The position numbers and the translations under genes were made by a program. A DNA stretch of 64,000 nt from Phoronis australis (lineage: Eukaryota; Phoronida; Phoronidae), in contig NMRA01000002.1 of NCBI GenBank assembly GCA_002633005.1, positions 1,579,023 through 1,643,022 of the forward strand. The letters are read 5' to 3'. Shown here in pieces: positions 36,901-47,282 of this stretch. Positions within the stretch are counted from its first letter, which is position 1. Every line of letters begins with the position of its first letter. The notes beneath the pieces are model-generated. The model did no database searches, was not told where the DNA came from, and was given only the letters and a program-made list of their open reading frames with translations.

Positions 36901-39900
36901 AACTTTGATCATTCCGCGACAACTTTTCTATTCTACAAGCACTGCAAACACGAATCTCTGTGAGCCGCTCAACAACTCTCTGGCCCGTTTGTAACATAAT
37001 AATCCTAACTGTACTAGGACTAAATCAGAGTACAGTGTGGCTCAGCCAATGAGATAAATATAGCTTCTATCTCATTGATAGGATCCAATCACCAACACCG
37101 TGGGAGCTTGCGTGCATCTGGACACCAGTGTATCAAATAAAACTGTTATTTTTAAAAATTAAAATTTAATATTAAAAATTTCTTGGTTTCCTTTTTAATA
37201 GAGGATTTCTTAATTTTCCTGTTATTTTTGGGGTACAGAATTTCATATTTACCTGCTCGGGTAATTTTTTGGGTCTACTTTGGCGTATTACTTTCGATTC
37301 ATGTATTAAATTCAAGTTCAATATTTTATATATTAAGAACATAACAATGTACTTTATCACCACAGTTTGTATGTTTGGTTTAAATAATCGGTTACGAAGT
37401 AACAACGGGTTTTCAACACGTGCGGTTGGGGTCGAGTCGGACTCCTTTGGACGGAGGGAGTTCGCAAAGTTGTAAAATTCCTTCATATTTCTTTTGTGTG
37501 AATACTATGCTTTAATTAGTCATAACTAAAGTTCACTGATGGTAGTATTTTAATAGACAATCTTGCAGTGATTAACTAATGTAACGTTTTCACTTTCAGT
37601 TGCAATTTTTATGTTTTTGCATCGTATATTTTTGCTTTCCAAAATCGATAATATTAAAAATCAGCGTATAGATTTGTTAAAAGACCAATGACACGATAGA
37701 ATTATTGAACCGTTCTAAGGAGGATGCTAACTAACCCCATATGGAAGAGTCGAACTAATCTCAGGCTGGGGCGAGTTCGCCCTCTTGAACAATATGTTTT
37801 TAACGCTTGTTCGTACAACTGCGAATGTATTCCATATCACTCTTAAGTAGATTTAAAACTGACAACTTTCTCGAAAACTGATTTTAATAGTTTCCACTGT
37901 GCGACAATTTTTATGCGCCCACGTGGACGCATTATGCCGTCATATTCCGGTCCTTAACGGATTTTCATGAAATTTAATATGTAGTAAGCACCTATAGACC
38001 CTATTCACGCCGACAGACTCGCTACGATATCTCTGGTGGCTTATCCGCGTAGTTGTACTCCGCGTTGCTCGAACAGCTAGAAAAAAATTAATACGGACAC
38101 TCAACTGTCTGTTTTACAATCCCTAAGGACGTTGGGATTCGGAAGAGTTGGGTCCTTGCCATACGCCGCGACGAAAAATATGTCCGTGTAAAATTTATAA
38201 CTGTTTTCGAATCATAATTTGTCGCATCTCGGATGCCGCCATAGAAACGAGGACCGGAGAATCTTCGGCCAGCCAGGCTGTGTTTTCATGACTATGGGTT
38301 GAAGCGTCATGCATTTTTCTTTACCAAAAGGACAGGACCCTCAACACCTCAATTTTTGGGCCAAATATCGGCCCTAGTCCCCTCTCAAAAATATTGAAAA
38401 ATCACGCGAAATTCCCGGTCCCACGAGGCCCAAAAATTCCCATAGTGATTGAAAAATTCTCTCCAACGGTTCAAATCACCTGTGACCACAGAGGTGACAA
38501 TTTGAAAAAGTACAAAATCATAGGCGGATTTAGGGGGGGGGGGGGGGNGCGCTTTGCCCGCCGCTTCTCCGAGGATGTCGGGCCCTCCTCATGGTATCCT
38601 AGATCAGCCACTGAAAATGCTACTTGAGACAGAGCTATGAGAGCTTGCAACAGGGCGGGGTGCTATTGATGGTGATCGGGAGGTCAGTAGATTTTTCACT
38701 GACCCGTCACTCGGCGAAACGTTCCCTCTCAGAAGGCCGCACAGGCACCTTTCCCCTCGGATATGAACGAGACTTCTGAAGAAACATGATAACTATGCTT
38801 GTTCCAGGNCGCGCTCCTGAACTGCCAAATGGAATCTGGGAGAATTTTAGGGGGGGGGGGCATGGCCCCCTTGGCTCCCCTCTAAATCCGCCACTGTGTT
38901 CTGTCTAGTTAACTGAAATTGAGCTCTTAAACGAGGTAATGCCTTGGACGAAAGAATAACGTTGTTTTAATTTTAAAATTCAACTTCGTCAAGATTGCTT
39001 TTTAGAAAATATAACACATGAAATAGATGTAATTATTAAAACCAAGAAAGCAGAATTGATACGGTCATATAATTTTTATTTTCAATTGCGAGCCTGGTTT
39101 TTTTATCGTAATCAAAATATACATTTAATAACATCAAGTATTATTTCAGAACAATGACAAAGCAACTGTTAGTCCCGGTAGTGCCTACCTCACCGGGATC
39201 TAGGCTATGCTTGAAGCTAATAGGCCTACTCTTGATCAACAAATTAAACCAAATGTGACTAATTGCACATGACAGCAAAATGCTATGAGCCACCACTGTC
39301 GAATATATCTTCAACTCGTCAACAATACGACCAGACGACCTGGTTCGTGTAGAAAGCATTTTTATCAAGAATTTATTAGAAGAAACGTAACCCTGCATTC
39401 AGCATGACACCTAATCCGTAACCGTCTACGATCGCCGCAATTTGGTCATGTTTACTTTTCATGTTTCGAACCTAGTTTTCCGGAAAAAAACTTATATCCT
39501 TTCGTCAGACAACTCTTTGGTGCATTGACTTGCTCTTTAACTGCATTTTGCTACGTCTCTGTGGTTAATTATTGACACATTTTCTAAGATTTAATATTCA
39601 GGTTGGACTCCAAAGACCATTTAACTCACGTAAATTTCTGCTTAGTTTATCGCAGTGAGCCTCGCTTTGGATTTTAATGTCCGCCGCGTGAATTGGGTCT
39701 ATTAGTGAGGTGACGCTATCCTCCCGTTTTCAGGTGGATTCGACGTAGTATTGTGAAAATTGGCATGTATGATGATTTTCCGACGATTTCGACTACTGTG
39801 GCGCCTCCTAGTTGCAGTTTTGTTTTTGTTGCGTCTATGGCTGTATCTCCTAAACCGTTCATAGGATCTTTACTTAATTTAGCAAGTGTATTTATATGAT

Positions 39901-42401
39901 GTTGACTACGGATGACGATGACTTTCGGACAGACCTGACTACTACTGTGCCCCCTAGTAACAATTTTAGTATTTTACGTTTAACTGAAAGGTCCTCAACA
40001 GATTTTCATAAAATTTTAAATTTTGGCATCTTTTGGTGTGATGACGCTATCTTCCTGTTTTTAGAGGTATTTTGCACCACCTAGTGGCCATTTTTGTTGT
40101 TTTCAAATCTTGTATATGTTCTCAGTGTGAAGACGACCTTTGATGATGGTGACTGACTACTGTGGAACCTCCTAGTGGTAGTTTTATTTTGCACCCATAG
40201 TTGTATCTCCTAAACCCACTGCAAGATCTTTACTAAATTTAGTAAGTGTATTTATATGACGATAACATGAGAGAAGACGACGACTTTCAGGCGGATCCAA
40301 CGGACGCTGTGCCCACTAGTGGCAATTTCATTTTGTTCTGTTTTCCTTTGTTTCTCTGAAGTTCCTTGACAGACTTTTATGAAATATGGCATGTTCCTGT
40401 TGTTGGATGGATTGTATGTTTTTGCGCCATCTAGTGGCCATTTTTATGATACAAGTAAATAACCCAAAAAGCACACCATTTGCAATGCATTCGTGGGCGC
40501 ATTTCAACGCTCCGCGTTGCTCTTGTTATGAAAATGGGGTCGAAGTTGTTTTGGTCTCTATCATTTGCAAATCTGACACTGAAAACTTTTGCAGTTGTAA
40601 ATGCTTGAAAAGTGAAAAAATAAGACAATTTACCCTCCAATTTCCCGCCCATAAGAGAGAAAAGAGGGTAGAACGGGAATTGAAGCTATTTCAATTGCTT
40701 CCGAAAAGTAACATTTTCATTTTGAAGTCGAAGCCATTACGATACAAGAAGTGGCACAGCCACAATATTGTTAGAGTACTATGCCGTCACTCGAAGTTCC
40801 AGTACTTCAACTGTCTTCAATGCTCCGACCTTTCTTACAATGACGCTTGAAGGAAATGATACGCTTGCTAATCGATCGTCGGATATGACACTAAGGAATT
40901 GTCCAGTAAATCTGCTGAGGTCGCAGCTGGTTTTGTAATATCGAGTTGAGCGTTATTAAACTATTTCTTACATTCTCCAATCCCTGAGGCCGGATATACA
41001 GCTCACTTTGTGCTTTGTTGCGCCTGATAGGGACACAATCGTTTTTGTGGCCCAAAACGCATTTTGGGGGTAGGGTTCACTTCTTGAAGGTATTAGGTTT
41101 GACTAAAGCATTGAAACCGCTAATGCTATTGTATTTTGTGATTTTATTACAAATCGTCGATTTCTATAAAGGCTGCCAGCCAGTGAAAGCTAACTGAAAT
41201 CGAGGCTGCGACTTCATCAGCTGTTTCGTTAAGTTGCTCTCAAAATGTCCGACGCGGGCAATATGTAATGTTCATCAAAGTTAGCGTGAAAAAATCCAAT
41301 GTCTTTTCTCCTGATTGTGCGAGAGAAAAAGAAGCGAAGAACCGAAGCATATTGGACGTAGAATTAATTTCTCAAGAATTAGCATTTGGGAACGAAATCA
41401 AGCGCTGGGTTGCAATGCACGACGAGTTGAACGTTTTAGACCAGACTGAAATTTCGAGCTTTGGTAGACAGCCGGTTTACATTCCCCTCCCGCCCGTCTT
41501 CCATTCTGACATTCGTGATTACTTTTGATTGATGTTAAGCGTAAACCTAAAATTGTTGACAAATTGAAATTCTTTGTTCAACTTGAAGAGTCTCAAAAGT
41601 TTTCGAATATTCTTGGCCAGTTGGCGGCATAATTAAACAAAACTTGCTTGTGACTTGATGACCACTAAAATCGAATCGAGTTCAAGTTTGAAATTTCCAG
41701 GTCAGGTGTGCTTTCGGATTTATACGCAAGAATATGATCGTAGGCAACTTGTCTACGGTGACAGAGACGCATCACCTATATCATAAAAATTTGGTGCTCT
41801 GAATGTACACCTTGAAACATCGTATCACCATGACGCCGTCTTGTGTGTTTTGCAATATGTTAAGAAACTGAAAACTATCTGGTTCTTTTGACGTTCTTGA
41901 CTTTACTAATCAATAAACACTGCGAGGTTATGTTTTTTGTACGGATTGAACTTCATTTTTCTCCACCTGATTAAGGTAGTTTTCACGCGAGTCAATTTAA
42001 ATTAACCACGCGAGAAAGCGTTTAGTGGCTTCGGCTAGTGCGCCGACCCTCCCTACCTCAAGCTGTCAACAGAGAATGGATATTATAAATAATAATGAAT
42101 TTAGTCATTTTGTGTTATGTTACTGTTGTTACACTCAATCATTGGGGATGTGATATGGAAACGTAGCACGATAAAGAGTATTTCACGTCTCTAAGAATTA
42201 GTGGTAATAGAGCAGAGTGCTGAGTTCTTATCACTTGGAGAAAAATGTTTCCCCCCTCACCATATCCTAGATCCGTCTATAAATTCCACCCGTTTGTTCA
42301 ATAAATACCGTTATTTCTTTGCAGATTGGCAAGAAACAACTCATAACAGGCGCGACGAAGACGCAGAGGACGATGAGGAACTAGGACTTTTACTAAGCTG
42401 A
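33980..42401 (+). CDS. Candidate two-exon small acidic protein
   Basis: Exon 33980-34130 reads MADHAQDTRQ, then an acidic ESESEFPDYCSSESDSDIF, and ends at G|GTAAAT. Exon 42325-42401 follows a good acceptor (TTATTTCTTTGCAG), reads DWQETTHNRRDEDAEDDEEL and ends GLLLS-stop. The phases match (G + AT gives Asp) and the joined product is 75 residues, strongly acidic. I do not recognise it. The link across an 8.2-kb intron is inference; a phase match occurs by chance one time in three, other exons may intervene, and the first exon has a second open frame and a possible acceptor of its own (TTTCTATATGGCAG). Confidence 0.28.
34521..34665. mobile_element. Foldback miniature element, ~145 bp
   Basis: The left arm CGTTCAGTAACGCTAGGTCC continues to TCGCTAAAA. 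The right arm, read in reverse, is GTTGCGTTCAGTAGACGCTA, then GGACC and AGCTAAAA. The arms occupy about 30-45 bp each and the middle has no ORF. This is typical of a non-autonomous inverted-repeat element. Confidence 0.7.
36175..36600. repeat. Element with repeated TCTAATAGAnGCC motifs and inverted ends
   Basis: The motif TCTAATAGA(A/C)GCCC or a close variant (TCTAATAAACGCC, TTTAATAGACGCCC, CTAATAGAGCCC) recurs about seven times. The left end CCCACCGTGTATCTAATTTA and the reverse of the right end (AACACCGTAAAACTTCTAAT) are similar. It is probably a decayed element. No coding frame. Confidence 0.55.
38515..38900. repeat. G/C-tract CAGTGGCGGATTTAG element, split into two end pieces
   Basis: The left piece is ATAGGCGGATTTAGGGGGGG. 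The right piece reads CTGCCAAATGGAATCTGGGA, then a G tract, and ends CTCTAAATCCGCCACTG. Single Ns at 38548 and 38809 mark base-calling problems in the homopolymers. The central part is diverged or inserted sequence. Confidence 0.65.
39690..40445. repeat. Diverged repeat block with CTCF-like cores
   Basis: Degenerate units share phrases such as GTATCTCCTAAACC, GATCTTTACTAAATTTAG, AGTGTATTTATATGA, GGCGGATCCAACG and TTTTCATGAAAT. Cores close to GCGCCACCTAGTGGCC recur near 39800, 39949, 40074, 40170, 40309 and 40424. The last, read in reverse (GGCCACTAGATGGCGC), fits the CTCF consensus well. A related block is at 63420-64000. The overlapping 154-codon ORF (40386-40850) is an accident of the repeat. 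Confidence 0.75.
41268..41528 (+). CDS. Candidate small ORF, 86 codons, unknown
   Basis: The frame reads MFIKVSVKKSNVFSPDCARE through LDVELISQELAFGNEIKRW to a tail PVYIPLPPVFHSDIRDYF. The composition looks protein-like (mixed charge, no low complexity) and the stop is clean. A short upstream frame, MSDAGNM, ends in TAATG and overlaps this start codon. I recognise no domain and see no convincing splice sites around it. It may be a chance ORF. Confidence 0.22.
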   Translation: MFIKVSVKKSNVFSPDCAREKEAKNRSILDVELISQELAFGNEIKRWVAMHDELNVLDQTEISSFGRQPVYIPLPPVFHSDIRDYF

Positions 42402-45400
42402 CCACGGCCACCATCTAACTCTTACTGTTTGTCAGTGCATGTCTATAGACGAAGCATTTTTTTTGTTTTTTGCTGGACCCGGGTTTGACGTGTTAGATAG
42501 CTAAAAATCTAATTGAATCGAATCTTTTGTAAGTTTATTTGAATTTTATCCGTCTTATTCGTCAAAATCGGGCCAAGCAACTTCAAACGTTCATTGCGCT
42601 CAACGTGTCTCCCAATTGGTGCATATTTTATCACTTGCAAGTATACACGACATTTGCCCAACGATGTTTTCTGCTGTGAAACAAACCGGGAAAACAAAAA
42701 AACAAGACACGACCCCTGAACATTTGGAGGGATTCTTGAGTGTTTGTGCGCCACCTGTAGTGAGAAGGACGGAAAATTTGCAAGCAACACAGTTTCGCTT
42801 AAGTATGGAGAACAGACGACCTTCAGTGCGTTTGCATGAACTGTAAAGATTCAAATGGAGTATAGTAATTGCAAGTATTCAGACACACCCAAGAATAATG
42901 CGTTTTTAAGGACAAGTTCTGCTCGAGTCCACCTCTTGACGCAGGCGACTATCCTTGTATACATGCATGACTTAAACTAAGTGTTAATTGGTTTATCTGT
43001 TGTCTAGTCTTGCTACTTTTCCGTTTAATAGTTTTGTACATATGTTAGAAAAGAAATGCATTACTATTACATTTCTGGTTAGGTCGAATCCACGTCAACG
43101 CTGGTCTACTATTTTGCAAGAAATAAATCGAAATTCTATTAAATAATATTTTAAAAATTTGTTTCATGGTTTTGCTGAAGTATTTCATATTTAGGGACAT
43201 GTGGATATAAGCTCATCTAAATTTATATATAGGCGCATGAGTAATTAATATAGACTAACTCGGTAAAAGGAAAATTACGCGAAAACGCGAATGAAATAAG
43301 AACTTTCGTGGTCACGTTTTACTTCCGACGGAAGTGTCGGCAGCGAAAGTGTATAGACGAACTTTTCTGGATTACGAATTCAGCAAATATTACACAATTG
43401 TTACATGGTGGTTTTGAAAAAAATACTTCGCTGAGAATATTCGTATAGCGTCTTAGGATTTCCACCGAAGACTATAAAATAAGAATGGATCTGCCCTAAG
43501 GCTTCGGAAAGAATGGTGTGTTGCTGTTTCGATTTTAAAATTATTTATAAGGAAATCTACCTGATAGGAAGCATTTTAGTTAAGGTTGTTGAAAAGAAGT
43601 ATATTTGAACAAATAATTGAGGAAGCAAATTGTTACTAATATAGATATTTAATTAGGCAATGTCGTGCAAAATTTCCGAATGAGCGCGGAAATCAAGAAG
43701 TCTGGGTCGTTTCGTCTTTTATTCTAGTCCGTCATACTTTATCCGATAATTTTCAAATACGTTTCCTGATATTGTCTTCCAACTGTAGTAGCACTTTTTT
43801 CATTTTCTAATAATCCAAATACAAACTTTATTTCAAACAAGTCCGCTGCACCCGGCTTATTGATGTTATGTAGTGCCTCAGATAAATATCCAAATTTGGC
43901 AAATTTGGGAACATGGAATCTCAGAAATGGCAGCACAGGGGATTCACATGTAACTTTCAGCATAGATTATAGACAACTATAGTCTATGATTTCAGGTAGT
44001 GCTTTATGAACTGTCATCCAAAAATGTGACTGAAAAAAACAAAAAGTTGTACAAAATTAAAATGAAACGATAGTTGGAAACATGTAACAACGTTTAGGAC
44101 ATTTTATCTTGAACATTTATATGAAACGAAATTTGATCATGTTATCGATAACCTACTTTTGGTTTGATATTAATGTACCTTTTTGCTAAATTTTACTAAA
44201 AAGACAGGATCACATGACCTAATTAATGACCAATTAATATTAAGTCAAAAATAAAACTCTACAGGCTCTCTGCTCTCAGAAATACTTTGAGTTTTAATCT
44301 TTAGTTTTGTACAAACTTGTGGATAAAGTCCTATATCGCGCACATTGCTCTCAACAATGTTTGCCGACTCCGGGTTTACGAGGAAATAGCTTTCGATTCT
44401 GGCGTAATGCGGCCTGTCGTTTTGTTAATGTTACATTTAGCACAGGATACATCTACTTTACAGCTCGCTCTCGCTGCCAAACTGCACGTATCACCAATAA
44501 AGTGCATTCATGAAATGCCTATTTGGTTTCAATTCACGCAGATGCCTTTTCCGTGCGTAAGAACGTATTCCTGTTTGACAGAGAATCGATACGAAGCTGT
44601 AACATACGACAGGACACAGAGATTACTAACTCAAACACGATAGGACTAGTTGTCCACACAGGGGGTACTTCCAAAGAGATACACTGGACATGCCGCTCAG
44701 AAGAACGACATTATTACTACCAGTTTCTTTACTACACGGTTCTTCTTCTAACAAAATTTCCCTGCGAGGTCGAAACTCCACAAATTATTTTTTTCATCCA
44801 AACAAATCTACACTAGATTTTTTAAAAATACTATTAGGAATGTCTTCCTAATATTGTTTCTATTTCTAAAACTTGAGTGCAAAAGATGTACTCATTGTTG
44901 ATAACATTTCTTCTTGCTCAGTTTCAGATTTACAATAGATTTAAAAAATCAATTGCTCAAGATTTCCTTCGACCGTTATGTCACGGAATTAACCCCTTCA
45001 AAAAGACGGCGTGTTTGAAAACAAAACCCTATGAAAGCGTAACCTTTTCGTAGACGCCTCCTACAGATGTTTCTAGTCCACCTTCTAATTTTCCAGTTGA
45101 AACCTTCATAAAAAGACAGTCAATTCGATTGACCCCCCGCCTGAAGAACTGAGAGGACAGGAAATTCTTTGATGAGAAATTGGTTGTTACGAGCGACAAA
45201 TGGGAATAGAAATTGATTTAATAAGGAGTTGCATTCACAAAATTAAACATCATTTTCCCCAATCGTTTTTATTTATCGACAGAGGGTACAAAAGATATCA
45301 AAGTGCCCAATCACGTTTTGCGAAATGTCACCATGATAAAAGAGTTTTGTGAACATGACACTAGCCGTTTTCGAACAAATTCCCCCATGTACTTTTTGAT

Positions 45401-46392
45401 CTGTGTGGTCAAAGTAATATTTTTGAAGCGATGAATCTCTTTTTCATAGCTGTTGTGAAGCAGCCCCAGTCCGACTAGTTTCTCGTGTCACCGAGACTGT
45501 TGATCATTGGGTAAACAAATCTGCATACCCATCAAGGACAACAACAAGTTCACGTGAAAGGCAAAAAACCCTATCAAAAACGCTGCCGAAAACGCTACCA
45601 TTTTAGCCAGACAGACGAGCTGTCAACGAAGGGGTAATTTTCGAAGCTGTCGTTTTAGTGAGCACGCGAACCGGGTATAACCAAAACTATAATGGCAAAC
45701 TATGTTTTTTCGCTGTTGCTGATGTGACAGCCGTAAATCGGGTGCGTTGTTTTCGCAGATTGTTTTGAGTTAACCACAAGTGTTGTCGATGTAATAGTTG
45801 CACAACAAGATTAATTTACTTGGAAACACAGAGACAATTGTATGTCGGCTCAGGACTAAATCTCATTGACGCGAGACAACGAAATACTAATCTTCAGCAG
45901 CAGACCAAAGTTTTAGGTCATGACGGCGGACTCTAATGCTGTTACCATGACAACATTTCCGGAGTCGTGGGTTCCGGTGAAGGTAATGAAAACGAACAGG
46001 ATATAGCGTACGACTTTCTTTGAAGCAGTGTCTCTCCGTTGTTTGGCTGTCAATGTTGATATTTAACCGTGCTGTAAAGCTTGAAACCACGCTCATCCGA
46101 TCTTGAATTTTTGTCAAGTTAGTCGGCATCTCAAGTAAAAAATAAAGGCAATGCGTACACGCGTAATGAAAATTCGTACCTGGCGGCAGTTAAACCTGCA
46201 TAAAAAACTTACGTGAGACATTGTTTCGACTCGATCGAAGTTTAATTTTTTCCTTCACATAAATTTAGAAGTTGGTCCAAGGCGCGTGCACGAGGGACTA
46301 TTTTCCATTTCAACAATCTGTTCGCAGCCACGGACGTTTTCTTGTCAAGGTTGCAACTGTTTTGATCAGGTGACATATAATTTACACATTCT

Positions 46393-46482
46393 CATGAGCG
46401 GCACACAATAGGGGGCTGGTGGGGNGTTGGAGGGGGTTGGTGTTATAGCTTCCCACTTTTTTCAGTGCTTCGCCGCCCATGA
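46393..46482. repeat. Single copy of the GGCGGCGCACC palindromic element
   Basis: This runs from CATGAGCGGCACACAATAGG through a G tract (with one N at 46425) and GTTATAGCTTCCC to TTTTTTCAGTGCTTCGCCGC and CCATG. It is more diverged than the copies at 23566 and 28755. Confidence 0.7.
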
Positions 46483-46743
46483 TTCTAGAGGACTAAGAAC
46501 TGAGAGAGAAAAAATAGTTTTGACGGTGTATACATATCCAATCAATTTCTCGCATACAACTCGATCCATACATATTATTTAGTAAATTGGTTGAGCAGCT
46601 AGTTATAATTGTTCCATCGCCTCTGTACTGGGCAACTTGTGTTGCCTAAGGCACAGGCAGTGACGAACACGTGCAATTGTAAATTTGGGGTTGGCCAACC
46701 GCAATAAACACTGAAAGTGTTTTCTTGAGTCGCTGATGTTCTG

Positions 46744-46836
46744 ATTGGTCCATAGTGGTCTAATAACGGCCAGGAATATAACTTTAGGATTGGTTACAAT
46801 GTTATTGTCATTGTATTACGAGACTGATTATAAAAG
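46744..46836 (+). promoter_or_regulatory. TATA plus two CCAAT boxes without an obvious gene
   Basis: Inverted CCAAT boxes (GATTGG) lie at about 46743 and 46788, and TATAAAAG at 46829-46836, with natural core-promoter spacing. The sequence downstream (an ATG at about 46869 with a stop after three codons) has no coding frame I recognise. It may be a pseudo-promoter or drive a noncoding RNA. Confidence 0.3.
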
Positions 46837-47118
46837 CCCTCATTCGATTTTCGGCCAAACAGGACGAAATGCAACTGTAAACGCATTGTTTATCGTGACA
46901 CGATAAAAATCGATAGCCCCACACACTTAGCTAATTACTGAGTCCACCATACTTAGGATTAGTCAACAGTTGACCATTACTATATGGCAGCGCAAAGTAT
47001 ATACCGAGTTCATTATGTCACACAACACACCGACCCCTTCTTGCGAACTGTAAAGATGTATAAACGGATTTAGTCGTTGTTTGCACATCAAAGACGGTAC
47101 GCTAGTTAAAGAACGTCT

Positions 47119-47282
47119 TCAGTGGCGGGTTCCAGGGGGAGCGAGGGGCAAGGGGACTGTGCCCCCCTTAAAATTTTCCCAGATTCCATTTGGTGGTTCG
47201 GGGGTGCGAATGTCTTGACAGTCAATATCCTGGCTAATACTCTGCCCTGGCCACCCCTAACTCAAAATCCTGGATCTGGCTC
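47119..47282. repeat. Best copy of the CAGTGGCGG G/C-tract element
   Basis: This opens with CAGTGGCGGGTTCCAGGGGG, runs through TTTTCCCAGATTCCATTTGG, TTCGGGGGTGCGAATGTC and AATACTCTGCCCTGGCC, and closes with AACTCAAAATCCTGGATCTG. The ends are partly complementary. It has no ORF and is probably a non-autonomous DNA element. Confidence 0.7.

Noticed and set aside
40386-40850. 154-codon Cys-rich ORF on the plus strand
   Set aside because: Its first part is the CTCF-core repeat and the rest has no splice signals or recognisable motif.
44307-44816. Three overlapping ORFs of 68-108 codons
   Set aside because: The frames compete, none has a recognisable domain, and no good splice sites border them.
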